The notes: generated by a model not told the origin, from the sequence alone. DNA of 64,000 nucleotides from Ectobius pallidus (GCA_964059195.1 CAXKWD010000003.1:17652606-17716605); one strand, 5' to 3'; counted from the first letter of the stretch, positions 43,990-55,239 are shown. A program made the numbers and translations.

Positions 43990-44235
43990 GTACTGTATTA
44001 ATACTTATACTGTGGTTACGCCGTAGTACAGTGATTAAGGCACAGTGCTACAAAGTGGAAGGTCGTGGATTCAATTCCCAATGAGGTCGAGATTTTTCAA
44101 TTGGCCTAATCCTCCTGGTGGCACTATGGCCCTGGGGTCAATTCAGGCTCTAACAGAAATGAGTACCAGGAGTATTCGACCATTGCATAGGGCTGACAAC
44201 CTTATCACCTTCATGTGCCGTATATTTACCTTGAC
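43990..44235 (+). repeat. tRNA-derived SINE with complete head
   Basis: GTAGTACAGTGATTAAGG (A-box region), GGTCGTGGATTCAATTCC (B box), then GTGGCACTATGGCCCTGGGG, CTCTAACAGAAATGAGTACC and GCTGACAACCTTATCACC. Copy of the 11.9-kb repeat with the head retained. Confidence 0.65.
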
Positions 44236-44749
44236 GTTTACCATACCCAGGCAGTAAAGAGAAATTAGTGAGCTGTAGGCCTAGTGTTATTCCATGTGCG
44301 TGACTCAAGAAATAAACATTTTTATAGGGGTAGACCATTATTACAGGATCATTCAGTTTTGGTAACATATATCCAGCTATTAGCTGATCACATGGAATCC
44401 ATTAAATTGCTTCATTTGTGTCATAGATCTATGTTCCTCAAAGATAAGCGGCAATTGTCCATATGCTGGCTGCAGTCAGAACATGTTGGAAACGGTTATT
44501 TACTGCAGAGTTCATGACATATGCAATACACTGATGCAATAAACAAAATCCCTGGGCTTGGGCATTTAAAGAGCTGGGTAATGTTGAAGGATTATAGTTT
44601 TAGAGGAGGTCAGCTAGTAAGGAGGTCAAAAATGGAATTCTGTAATATAAGAAGATATGTATGCAACATAAGCTATCATTTTTTCAATTAATATTTTGTA
44701 GAAACATGTTAAAAACTAGTTGGTGAAGCAAAATTTTAAAATTCCGGTT

Positions 44750-44755
44750 TTTATT
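44750..44755 (-). promoter_or_regulatory. Candidate ISCA2 polyadenylation signal
   Basis: AATAAA on the minus strand, about 80 nt after the ISCA2 stop. A second AATAAA overlaps the stop itself (GAATAAAA, 44840-44835), too early to be the likely signal. Confidence 0.5.
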
Positions 44756-44835
44756 TTCAAGCAATTAATATATACAGCATATTTCAATATATTTACAGGT
44801 ACATGTAAATCAGTCAGAATACCATAACTCTAGTT

Positions 44836-45013
44836 TTATTCTATTTTAATAGAGAATGAAGCACCACATGAACACCCTTGCTCTGCTAGAGGGTTGTTGA
44901 CTATTCGGAAGGCTGAGCGTATCAACTCCTCATGATATTCAACTGTCGAACCTTTCACATACTCTAATGATGTTTCATCTATCACAACCTTAACACCATC
45001 CTTGTTGATGACA
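44836..45013 (-). CDS. ISCA2: ISCA2 exon 3
   Basis: Acceptor TTATTTCAG; begins with the T that completes Ile. [51 protein letters not shown], stop TAA. Carries cysteines 2 and 3. Confidence 0.95.
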
Positions 45014-48000
45014 CTGAAATAAAAGATATTTAATTAGAACATAAAACACAATAAACTCCATATAATTCCAGTTTTTGCACAAAAAATTATTTAAATAAAA
45101 ATGTTGGTCTTGATAGGAATTATTACAGGTACAATCAAACTCATTAGACCATTTTGAGAAAAGTACTAAAAAAAATGTATGAAATTTTATTTTATTTTCA
45201 GATTTTTTTGTTATCGGGCGACTGTTCACATTTTCTTCCATAAAATTAAAAATTATGTTTTAGTTTAACCTATATGAAAATCTATATGAAAATCTATATG
45301 AAAATATGCTATGGTGATGGAAGGGGAAATTTCACAAAGAAATAAATCCGGTTTTCTGTGTGGAAGACCTTGACAAATAGCCTAAAGATGATATACAAAA
45401 AGATAAATGCAAAATTTCAGAAAGACAAAAAAATTACCTTAAACCAGGGCAGAGGTAAAAATGAAGAAAACTAACTAAAAAAACATCAATTTTAAGGGCA
45501 CATGTTTAGGATTTATATATTTAATAGCATTAGAGGCTGTACATGGGAAAAATAGTCAAAAGCTAGGTCTTGCTAGTACTGCGTGCCAAATTTTCTGAAG
45601 GAAAGGTAGGCCTATTTAAGTACAATGTACAGATACAGGCCTACAATTGTTGGTACTCCACTAAGATAAATGCCTCAATAACGGTGCCGACTATGTAGAG
45701 AAGTAGCCAATGAATCCCAGTAAATATTGTAGTAACATTTCTTAGTTACAAGGGCTGGTTTTTTTTCAAGGTCCAATCGGTCGCGAAATGAAAACCACAA
45801 TGAAAATCAAAACTGTTTTATTTGGAACATTTAGGTGCACCTTCTAGCTACTTCTCTACATAGTCGCTCTTCGATTGAGACATTTGTCGAAGCGTGGTGC
45901 AACTTTCAAATACCCTCTTCATAGAAGCCTGCCGCCAGCGTATTGAGAAGGGTTTTCATGATATTTTGAACGGTTTTGAAATTCTTCGTTGGTGTGGAAG
46001 CTCTGTCCTTCCAGATCTTTCTTCAGCTGCCGAAAAAGATGAAAATCACTCAAAATGAGAATGAGTTTTTGAAATCCATCGTGACAGGGGATGAAACGTG
46101 GATTCGTTACGGCAATCCAGAATCAAAAGAACAATCCAAACAATGGATGCACACAAATTTCCCGAAAAAACACAAGATCTGGCTTCCACACCAACGAAGA
46201 ATTTCAAAACACTTCAAAATATTGTGAAGACCCTTCTCAATACGCTAGCTGCAAGCTTCTATGAAGAGGGTATTTGAAAGTTGCACCACACTTTGACAAA
46301 TGTCTGAATTGGAGAGCGACTATGTAGAGAAGAAGCTAAAAGGTGTACCTAAATGTTCCAAATAAAACAGTTTTGATTTTCACTGTGGTTTACATTTCGC
46401 GACCAATTGAGCCTTGAAAAAAAAATAGCCCTCGTATTAATGTTTTTGTTTTCTTTATCGGCGATCTGAACTTACTTTCTGGATGACCCTCGTAAAATGA
46501 AATTAGTATTCAGTTTAAGATGTTTTAAATTCAACATTCAGTAGAAATAATTAGTTGTGCCCTATAATCGCTAACATTACTGTACATTAATAGTTATTTG
46601 TGCTCAATAACAGTAAAAGGTCCAGAAGCATTCAAATTTTATAAGGTTTAAAGAAACAAACAGGGAGAAACCTAATAAATTAAAAGAGCTAGTATAATTC
46701 TAAAATAAAATTATCTGCCTAAAGTATTTTAAAATCACAAATATTTTGGTATATTCGTATCATGCATAAACTCATAAATGCTAATTATACTAAGTAAATT
46801 AATCATTTGCGAGCGGAATGCGGATGTATCGTAGGTGACAAGCTTGAAGTCTGTTCCTTAATTTCATGTTTTAACGTAATTATTTTTATATGTAGTTTAC
46901 CAAGGAGCCTCTAGATCTCACTAGTGAATTTAGTTCACTCCAAATATGACAGATGGCTCTATATTAGGATGAACATAATATTGTTTTAGCTGGCCACTCA
47001 AGGATGCTGTATATCCGTTTCCCGCTTACGAAGGGTTAAATTGATATTCTGTTTTTAGGGTGCTCTTACAGAAGTTGGAATTGTGTCCAATCCAGTAACA
47101 ATGTAACATATAAATTATTTAATGGCCAATTTAAAAATACACCTATACAAATTTTACAAGCAGCAATTTAATATAATTTTGTAAATGAAATTAAACTGAT
47201 TGGGTGCAAAATACAGAAGCAACTGAACTTTGCGTCTAAGGTAATCAGTAATTATTCTGGCTTTATACAAGACAATACACAAATTGCTTAGCATTCCATT
47301 ATATTTCCTTTCGTATGAAATAAGTGCAAAAGTTTTAAGGGAAGGAATGTATGTAATTATTTGTTCAGATCATTCTCACATAAAGATAAATTATTGCTGC
47401 ATGACATAAGTTTATTATGAGAATAAACATTATGTAAATTGTGAATGATTAGTAATATAATTACTGCCTTGGCCTTCCCAATTTTCTTACGTCTGGACTG
47501 CCTCAATCAACTTCAGAGCAACCCTAACAATTCCCTCAGTTCTCCTAGTCACTTATTTTCCTTTGTTGCAGTTTATTCTCCACTCTTTGTGTACGTTTGA
47601 ATGTGGTGTTTTAATTTTAACATGTGATGCATTGTTAGTTGAGCCCGGATTTGTCTGCATAAACAAATAATAAAATATGCATGCAAGTATGCACGAATAA
47701 TTTTAAAAATATGCACCATAATATGCAAAAACAAATTAACAAAAATCAAATAAACCATTTTTGGGGGGATAATCGTACTACATCTGTCAGCGAAGAAGGT
47801 TTTATACAATGAAAATGTCCTTTCTACATCGGATGATGTCACAATGTGCATATGAAAAACACCACAACTCTTCTTCAGTGAATCCTCAAAAAACTGTGGT
47901 ACATAGTTTTTGCGCAACGTAGACTCATTCGTTAACCTTTTGTTTATGTTTTTCTAAGAAACTTCGAAGCTGCACATGATTCAGTTTCAGCTTCAGGGGT

Positions 48001-51000
48001 TCTCGAGTATATATCCACCCATTCATCCATTTATAAATAAATAAATAAACATAGGCCCTATTAAAATAAAAAATATATATATATTGATTGGTTGCAAAGA
48101 TTTTATTAAGTTCCAGTAATTATTAACTATCTAAAGGGGAAAATATAATTTAATACAACATTTAAGAGTAAAACATGCACTTTCTTATTTAAAACTTAAA
48201 ATATGCGTTTTCACCTGGAATATGCATTTATGTGCATTAACAAATGCCAGTCAAATTAATATAACAGTGAAGGCTTTCATGGCCGGCTACATCATGATTG
48301 CTCAGATTTCCTGAGCTTGTAGGCAGTGGTCCAGTTGGGTTGTTTATTCCCAACGTTTCACCGAAGGCTCTCTACTACCACTAGTTACCATGCCCGTATG
48401 CAGCGGGAAGCAATTGAAATTTTCAAGCACATTAACAATTTCAATAAAAAAGAAGAAACTGAACGTGTACATCAAACTTGGATCCCCCTGCTGAAAGAGA
48501 CTAAGATTAAGAAGCCCCATCCAATTAGGAGCGCAGATGATTTTCCACCAATCACAGGCCACGCCACGAAAAAAGTGAATATGGACAGCAGAGCAGTATA
48601 TAAGGAGGCTCATGGCAGCGACAATTTCAGTACAGCCCAGACCTGCGAGAGAGAAGGACCTGCCCTTCAAGATGCCGATCGAAGCCTTCAGTGAAACGTC
48701 GGGAATAAACAACCCAACTGGACCACAGCCTACAGCCTGGGAAATCTGAGCAATCATGACCAGTCAAATTGTCTGGAAAAGTGTTACTTACAAAATATAT
48801 CATTTATGCATACTTTTAAATATATAATTAAGAACATGTAACTTGCATACAAATCTGGGCTCTTATCAAAAGACGTCCTCTTTTTAGAGGACATGCCCTT
48901 GTTTTTATGTTCCTGTCCTCAGTCCATGAACAATTTTTAGTCTTCCAAAATGTCCTCCTTTTTTTGTAATAGTTGATGACTTTGATGCCCAACCTAGGCT
49001 CTTTTCAGTATACAGCATTTTGTATTCATTGTTACTTTTATCCTATAAGCCATAAAGCATCAATAGTAATATTATAGTCGTTTGTTCCTATATGAACAAA
49101 TATTTTAAGTTCTTTGAACATTGCGCATGTTCCTTCTTTCATTTAGGCCTATATGTGAAGTTCGCAGTTCTAACTTAATCTAGATTTTTTTCTCTGAACT
49201 ACATTTGGCAACACTGCTTCCAATCTTTGTTCGTTTCCAATATTACATTCTTTTGGTGGTGTCATTGTTTGAGTGTGAGGTTCATCTTAACAAAATGCCT
49301 AAAAGGAATAAGTACATCTTGAGTTGAGTAAACCTAAACTCTTGCAACGGATATCATCCTCAGGGAAATTTCTCTAAACTTTGAGCTTTAGTTTTTAAAC
49401 ACCTGCGATTTTAGAAATACAGTGAATGCTGCTTAATGTAGTCGCAGATAATGTTATCGCTTTTATGAGGTCCCGTACAGATTAATACTGAGACATTGAA
49501 AAAATTCTGTTTATTGTGTTCAAAGATTCGGTTTATGTTATCACTTTTCCTTTTCCCTTTTTAAGGATTTATTTCTAAGTACTGTATGTCATTCAAAATT
49601 TCGTTTTTAAGGGTTTTGTTTCTAACTGAACTTTATTGCGTTTTATTGGTAGGGTTCCCTGTTCATATGATGACCATTTCAGGGGGTGGTATTCCTTAAC
49701 TTTCTGTTTTAAGCAATAGAACATGTTTCACCCCACAGTTAAGCTGCAGCTTTGATTTATGAAGATAACAGTGTTGACATGCGTGATGGCTAATGTAAAA
49801 TTAAAAGATGAATAGACAGGCATTGTTATCTACTGGTTAATATTATCAGATTAGCTGCATCCCGAAGTGATCACAATAAGCAGCTTGCACTGTAGTTAAA
49901 AATGTTTAATTTAATGTTTATTATGTGTTAGGCCATATTAATAAACTTTGACATTTCTAAACTCCATATCTGTGTTAATATCCACTTTTTCACGGCTTGT
50001 CCCCATTTTGTCCTCCATAAATTTTTTAATGAGCCACTACAAATTTTTATACAGGGTGTTTCACGAAGTTTTACCGCCAGTAACAGAGCATGTTCCTGAC
50101 GTTATTTGGAACAACTTTTCCTAATAAAAGTTTTACCTATCTCAAATAATTACGGAGTAATGTAGATATTTATGAACGTCTCCGTGTGAACAGAACTCAA
50201 CATAGCGGATATGCAACAATGATAAAAGAACAGTCCTGATAAATTACGGAACGCGACACGTGCCATTCATACCTGCGTCAAAGTGCTTGGACGTAGAGGG
50301 AGGCATCTTTGAAAATCCGATGGCAAACTGAGATAAAGGGTGACATGTATGTTAAGTATGCAAATTAAACCCATGTTGTTTGTTACTTTCAATTTCTGTG
50401 CCGATTTATTGCCAAATTTATTGCTATTTTGTCACGAATGTTGAAATTTCAAACGCTTATAACAACGTAACTACAAGTCAGATCACATTTTTTTATTTAC
50501 ATTTTTTGTTCCAAATATCCTCAAGAATGCACTCAGAAAGTGGTGGTAAAACTTCATGGAACACTCTGTATTCTTTAAAATAAACAAATACAATTATCTG
50601 CAGTTGTGCATCATTTCTGGTCTACAGGTCATGATTTCAATAGTGAGGCAAAATTACTTAAATGTAAATTGAGAACAGTCGAAAAGTAAAAAAAACTTTT
50701 AACTCCACAAGTCAATTTTTAAAAAACTAGTTTCGGGAGTGTTTCTCCCATCATCAGCTGGCAGTTGACTGGCATTCTGGCAATCGTGGGTGGTAGTATA
50801 AATGTACTGCTGGTGCTGCCATCCCTTTTCCTGGTGGTAAGTCTAATAAAGTCCTCTGCAGGCAGGATTTCAAAATTCATGACGCCAGCCGATGATGGGA
50901 GTGTACTAACATATTTTCATTAATGCTCTGAGAATCCAAGTCAAATTTATACTTACATATCATCTTCATTAATGCTCTGAGTATCCAAGTCAAATTTATA

Positions 51001-52804
51001 CTGAAACCCTGAACATCCACCACCCTCTACCATAATCCTTAAATAGCTTCCATCATTCGCAATTTTCTTCAGACGGTCAACACAGCTAGCACCGATGGTT
51101 AGGGCATCAGCTGCAGTTTTAGCTTCTGCATCAGGTGCTGATGATACAAGTCGTACAGTACGTACTGTGTGTGTTCTGAAAATAAATGTTTGTCTTCTCT
51201 ACTTCACTGTTTAACATTATTACGGCCTAAATACATTTTGTATTTTGGCAAAATTTTCTTCATTATTGTGTATGTCCCTAGTCATCACTGATTATGCCCC
51301 CATGTCAAAATGTATATTGCTTCCAAGTGATCTAGCTGCTCAATAGCCAAAATCTGTGAAATGAAGCTACAAAACTACCAAGTCTGATATGGATAATCTG
51401 AAATTTATGCATTAAAACACCTAATGTTAACTGTTGCCCACACTGTGGTTTGCATCAATCTGGGACTTAAGGACTCAAAGAAAAAAATAATTGTTACGTT
51501 ATGGAAGGAAAGAAGCATTCCTTCTGTAATGCGACTTTTTTTTTTCTTTCTTTCTTTGAGTCCTTAGTAATAATTGTTGTGTTACAGAAGGAATGCTAGG
51601 TCCCAAATTGATGCAAACCACAGCAGGGGCGACAGTTGATATTAGGTGTTTTAGTGCATAAAATCCAGATTTCTAAATACTCTGTGCTCATTCCTACTTT
51701 ACTTATATATTAGGATTTCTTTCTTCCGTAACAAAATAAATACCATGGCTTGAAACATTAATGTGTAATCCTTCCAACATTTAATTACGGTACTGTGTCC
51801 ATTTTTTTTTTTTTACAATTAATTGCCAATTAAGACCATGTCTACTCCCATTATTCTGATATAAGTGGAAGTTTAATGTAAAAAAAATGAAATGCAGTTA
51901 TCGGCTTACATTTTGTTTCAGTCAAGACCACTTGGATAATTTTTATCTTTTCTTCCGAGTACCGATACAGACAGTAAATTTTCCTTATATTTCTCTCGGG
52001 TTCACTAAATAGTTGATGCTACTATCTGTATTTACTGATTCTAATTAAAATTTTATGTTTAAAATTTTATATTTTCTATATAAATTATATAGAAAAAAAT
52101 AGTTTGTAAAATACGGTAATTTTTTCTTTTTAATTTTGCAATAACTCTCATCTTATATGGTTTCATTTCCATCTAATATAGAATTATCGGATATATTATG
52201 CATTTTGTTGTATTTTTATGAAGTGGAATTCAAACTCATTAATCATTATAATGAGGAAGTAAGGCAATTGCTGGTATAATAATCTTGGAATCATTTAGAT
52301 TCTCAAGGGTATGAACCTGATGGCAATTGCAGAGTTTAATGATCTGTCAAAATAATCAGAAACCTGAATATTTTTATAGTTTAGTTTATCTTCCAATAAG
52401 TTTTTGGTTATGTAATGCATCAATTGCTTGGTATAACATCAATAGCGAGTGTCTAAAAATAACGCAATAATCTAGGAGAAGGGGAATGTTTTTATGAACA
52501 GAGCTAAAATTTTGTCATTTGTAAAATTAAAATCGATCCAAAAGAATTTGGTTCCGGATTCTATTCACAGATGGCGTTGATGTAGCTTAAACTATCTGAT
52601 CTTCATGTCAGAAAATATAGGCCAAGTGAATTTATGTAGGCGGTAAATTAAAATGTCACCGCCCTACAAACATTACAGTAAACATATACTTAACACCTCC
52701 CATGTTTAAAGCGATGAAACTTACTTTAACAAGCGCAAATAATTTGCCTTAGATCTCAAATCTGTAGTTAAATTACGCACCACCAGTCTGCCAATCGTCG
52801 CCAT
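44836..52804 (-). CDS. ISCA2: Iron-sulfur cluster assembly 2 homologue, mitochondrial, complete, 3 exons
   Basis: Exons (minus): 52804-52725, 51175-50957, 45013-44836; 477 nt = 158 aa, against about 154 in human. A-type scaffold that works with ISCA1 and IBA57 to make mitochondrial [4Fe-4S] clusters. The three invariant cysteines are present: [15 protein letters not shown] (exon 2) and [11 protein letters not shown] (exon 3). [17 protein letters not shown] is highly conserved. Exon 1 ([20 protein letters not shown]) is Arg-rich without acid up to the Asp, a good mitochondrial presequence. An in-frame ATG lies 27 nt upstream (52831), but it falls in a promoter-like motif and would add a poorer N-terminus, so 52804 is preferred. 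Introns are 1.5 and 5.9 kb, the latter full of TEs. The divergent PKC gene starts 219 bp away. Confidence 0.95.
45749..46434. mobile_element. Mariner foldback element, 253-bp arms around a transposase fragment
   Basis: Left arm 45749-46001 and right arm 46182-46434 are exactly the same length and near-identical inverses (AAATACCCTCTTCATAGAAG, TAGGTGCACCTT, CTTCGTTGGTGTGGAAGC). TA at 45747-45748 and 46435-46436. The 180-bp centre encodes (+) [20 protein letters not shown] and KQWMHTNFP, the first-Asp region of mariner transposase. In ISCA2 intron 2. Confidence 0.9.
46440..47640. other. ISCA2 intron 2, unassigned AT-rich DNA
   Basis: No coding sequence or inverted repeat recognised. Confidence 0.4.
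47641..48868 (-). mobile_element. hAT-like element with transposase C-terminal remnant
   Basis: Ends GAGCCCGGATTTGTCTGCAT and inverse GCATACAAATCTGGGCTC. Minus frame at 47917-47750: [38 protein letters not shown], the dimerisation (hATC) motif. Stops elsewhere. An 8-bp target duplication is not evident. A PLE has inserted in it. Confidence 0.65.
48258..48759 (+). mobile_element. Penelope-like insertion with inverted ends and 11-bp target duplication
   Basis: CCAGTCAAATT at 48247-48257 and 48760-48770. + frame encodes [31 protein letters not shown] and a tail rich in Lys/Arg/Ser; 84-bp inverse ends (48292-48375 and 48675-48759) include GTTGGGTTGTTTATTCCCAA. At the 3' end TTCAAGA ... GTGAAAC GTC GGG resembles a hammerhead with stem I CCC/GGG and a damaged core. 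Nested in the hAT element. Confidence 0.75.
49420..49892. mobile_element. Pogo-like MITE, TA target duplication
   Basis: CAGTGAATGCTGCTTAATG and inverse CAATAAGCAGCTTGCACTG; TA at 49418-49419 and 49893-49894. A solo end of the same family lies at 63353-63410. Confidence 0.7.
50052..50568. mobile_element. TA-flanked TIR element (CAGGGTGTTTCA type)
   Basis: CAGGGTGTTTCACGAAGTTT and its imperfect inverse; TA at 50050-50051 and 50569-50570. No transposase frame identified. In ISCA2 intron 2. Confidence 0.7.
50700..50900 (-). mobile_element. Penelope-like 3' end with hammerhead-like core
   Basis: Minus frame [20 protein letters not shown] (PLE C-terminal block) followed by the motif at 50757-50731. 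Confidence 0.7.
50725..50757 (-). ncRNA. Hammerhead-like motif with unmutated core
   Basis: Minus: CTGATGA (50757-50751), T, stem II GGGAG/CTCCC (perfect, 5-nt loop), GAAA (50734-50731), AC/GT stem III, then T. The catalytic core is wild type; stem I pairing is weak. Confidence 0.6.
50909..51002. repeat. 46-49 bp tandem duplication at the ISCA2 exon 2 donor
   Basis: Copy 1 (50909-50954, intron) and copy 2 (50955-51002, exon end plus donor) share TTCATTAATGCTCTGAG-ATC and CAAGTCAAATTTATACT, with one substitution and a 3-bp indel. The intronic copy is a ghost of the exon end. Confidence 0.85.
50957..51175 (-). CDS. ISCA2: ISCA2 exon 2
   Basis: Acceptor ATTTTCAG, donor GATAT|GTAAGT. 72 full codons: [53 protein letters not shown]. 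Carries cluster-binding cysteine 1. Confidence 0.95.
51395..51670. repeat. Foldback element in ISCA2 intron 1
   Basis: ATGCATTAAAACACCTAATG and CTGTGGTTTGCATCAA at the left are inverted at the right; inner TCTTTGAGTCCTTA and GCATTCCTTCTGTAA pairs continue the fold, with rearranged order. Confidence 0.65.
51690..52720. other. ISCA2 intron 1, AT-rich, nothing recognised
   Basis: Poly-T at 51804-51814. No element or coding sequence identified. Confidence 0.4.
52725..52804 (-). CDS. ISCA2: ISCA2 exon 1 (mitochondrial presequence)
   Basis: [20 protein letters not shown] then NYLRLL; donor TTAAA|GTAAGT, phase 2. The AA carries over to give Lys before THTVRTV of exon 2. Confidence 0.88.
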
Positions 52805-53023
52805 GTTGCATGTGACGGCAACGAAAGGCATTGTGGGATACTAATTAGAGTGCACAGTGCAGCGAATTTTTATCAAAATCGACCTTCATGGCTGTCAAGA
52901 AACCCTTGTTTTTGAAACAAATTTTAAGAGTTTCCCTATGCGGTTGACATATTATTTTGTTACGTGAGTGGGCTGCGGGTTCCGCTGAAGAGTTTTGTTT
53001 GAGTTGTGGGTCAGACGACGCCA
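52805..53023. promoter_or_regulatory. Bidirectional promoter between ISCA2 and PKC
   Basis: 219 bp between start codons. On the minus strand TATCCCACAATGCCTTTCG (52839-52821) resembles the Staf/ZNF143 consensus (CCCA-x-x-ATGC), which is common in divergent promoters. The upstream in-frame ATG of ISCA2 is part of this motif. No TATA box seen. Confidence 0.55.
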
Positions 53024-53368
53024 ATGTTCACTGGAACCGTACGGGTGAAAATATGCGAGGCTTGCGGGTTGAGACCTACGGATTTTCAAAAGCGACATAA
53101 CATGGCATTTGGGAAACCAGATGACCAGCCTATAGATCCTTACGTGTCGATAGACGTAGATGAAAATCATTTAGACCGTTCGAGCACCAAACCAAAGACT
53201 TTCAACCCAGTATGGAACGAGTCCTTCGTCCACGACGTCCAAAGCGCCGTCAACCTGGGGTTGACTGTTTTCCACGATGCCGCCATCCCACCCGATGATT
53301 TTGTGGCAAACTGCAGTATTCCGTTCGAAGATCTTGTACATAGGGATAAGGAATCTGCAGACTTTTGG
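53024..53368 (+). CDS. Pkc98E: Novel-type protein kinase C (Pkc98E/PKC-epsilon-like), first coding exon
   Basis: 115 codons, donor TGG|GTATGT, phase 0. Novel PKCs are diacylglycerol-activated, Ca2+-independent Ser/Thr kinases. The exon holds the N-terminal C2-like domain: VRVKICEACGLRPTDFQKRH, PIDPYVSIDVDENHLDRSS, KPKTFNPVWNESFVHDV, LTVFHDAAIPPDDFVANCSI. The FHDA-P-DDFVANC block is diagnostic for the epsilon/eta group, and PTDFQKRH is typical of the fly Pkc98E protein. Pseudosubstrate, C1 domains and kinase must lie beyond the window, because no further exon was found in the following 10.6 kb. Start: ATG at 53024 matches the family MFTG N-terminus. Confidence 0.93.
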
Positions 53369-53582
53369 GTATGTACTTTGTTTTTACTTTCATACCTAGT
53401 GTAGGCCTACTGTTTACTATTTGCCTGATGAATACCCAGGCGTATGCTGATTGCTCCACTTTATGTCAAACTGCAAGTAATTCGTTTCCTTTAACAGTTA
53501 AAATTGTACATTCCGTTCTTTAGATCCGTACTGCACTATTGCACACATTTGGATTATTGTGCAAGACTGTCTTACATTCATA

Positions 53583-53955
53583 AAGCTCTATCCGCAATGT
53601 GCAGTCGGCATTTGAAGTCGTCCACTTGGGAGCGGCACTCGAGCTGTCCACAATATGCAGTCGACATTGAGGTTAGGGAAACATTTTACAGTACGCCCAA
53701 ATAATGTGGAGGAATCGCTTTAAAATACATAATTTCTGTAGTAAACACATCTTGCTTTCTCGTAGTAAGCTAATCTGTTTATTTGCACTAGTAAATCATT
53801 TTCAGTCTTGTAATATGTTACTTGCAGTCGGTAGTCGAAGATGAATTTCCCGACTGCAGACTGCCTGCTGTCAGCCGCAACTCCACATTACTCACCACAC
53901 GTTATACTACAACTACCAACTACTGACTACCGACTGCACATTGTGGATGGAGCTT
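53583..53955. mobile_element. MITE, TA target duplication, in PKC intron 1
   Basis: AAGCTCTATCCGCAATGTGC and its inverse (GCACATTGTGGATGGAGCTT); TA on both sides (53581-53582, 53956-53957). GCAGTCGGCATTTG/GCAGTCGACATTG repeats inside. Confidence 0.75.
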
Positions 53956-54570
53956 TAGATGTGTGTCAGGCCTTGTCAGTTTTAAAATGACCTTAAAGAA
54001 TTCTAGTTACTAGTTCAGTCCATGTTTTCTCATAAAATACAGTGAGTTCGGGCACTGTTCTTATACTTACAATACATGTTGGATATTCAGCACTTAAGTT
54101 AAATCTGATTATGTTCATACGAGGTAATTTTGTGGTAGGCTATAAACGTAATGACTTCTCACAGTTCTGTCTACCATATATTCTTTCCAACGAAAGAATT
54201 AAGTCTAGATGTAAACAACAGATCGCTGAAACGAAGGTAGGCTATTATTTGTCTGGGAGGATGTGTTTACCGAACAGCTGACAGATTGCAGATGATGGAA
54301 TTTCAATGCAAGAGGGAATTCTCTTACCGTATTCATTAAACTTTGGCTAACATAACTTATACAAAAGTAAATAACTTAAAAAGTTAATATAAGTATGTAA
54401 TAATAGGCCTAAAGGCTATGATTATTATAGTGAAAATTGACTTACCAGTACGTAAGAGGTGTGATTTCATTGATGGAACTTGACAGTGGCTCTGTAAGCT
54501 TCCGTGTCCAAGTCTTTGGTTTTATCAGAACTGTGGGGGATTCTTTGATACACTGCAAGCTATTTTTTGA

Positions 54571-55233
54571 AAAAATTGTTTTATGCTGCGCACTAGGCTC
54601 CTCCCACCAACTCTGTAGTGGGACCCGCCTGGGAAGGTGGAGTTTAGGGTTTCATCGCAGAAAAGATTCAATGTGAGACATAATAAACCTTGTGCTATTC
54701 AGTATATTGCTCCTAAACTAATATAATGTTCCTACCGGTAATCTAACAAAACCTGTCACTCGCCTAGAATTTACCTATCATTATTTAACTAAATGCAGAA
54801 GCTTTTTACCCTTCCACGCCTTTCATGAAACATTATCACCGTCAAGGAAGCCATTGTACAGTAGTGAGGTGTGCACCAGCCAAGCTCCGCCTGCTGGCTG
54901 CTTCCCCTCGCTTCCGAGCCTGCACCTCACTATTGTACCATGGCTCCCTTGATGCTTGTAACGATGTTTTATGAAAGGAGTGGAAGGGTAAAAAGCTTCT
55001 GCATTTAGTTAAGTTAAATAATGATACGTAAATTCTAGGTCAGTGACAGGTTTTGTTAGGTTACCGGTAGGAACGTTATGTTAGTTTAGGAGCAATATAC
55101 TGAATAGCTCGAGGTTTATTATGTCTCACATTGAATATCTTCTGCGACGAAATCCTAAACCCTGCCTTCCCAGGCAGGTTCCATCAGAGAGTTGGTGGGA
55201 GGAGCCTAGTGCGCAGCATAAAACTATTTTTTC
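54571..55233. repeat. 663-bp foldback with about 310-bp arms
   Basis: Nearly every block at the left (GCGCACTAGGCTCCTCCCAC, AATGTGAGACATAATAAACC, AATATACTGAATAGC, AAAAGCTTCTGCATTTAG) recurs inverted at the right. The centre near 54902 is GC-rich (GTGAGGTG-TGCACC ... CACCTCAC). A partial copy lies at 57376-57460. Confidence 0.8.
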
Positions 55234-55239
55234 CCAATC

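Noticed and set aside
48344..48757. 137-codon minus-strand open frame
   Set aside because: Antisense of the PLE palindrome; the sense frame carries the recognisable REAIEI motif.
52805..52831. Start of ISCA2 at the upstream ATG
   Set aside because: Kept as an alternative only: it overlaps a promoter-like motif and the downstream ATG gives a better Arg-rich presequence.
53006..53023. Upstream in-frame start (GTG, MGQTTP...) for the PKC exon
   Set aside because: It is a GTG, not an ATG; the family N-terminus MFTG aligns with the ATG at 53024.
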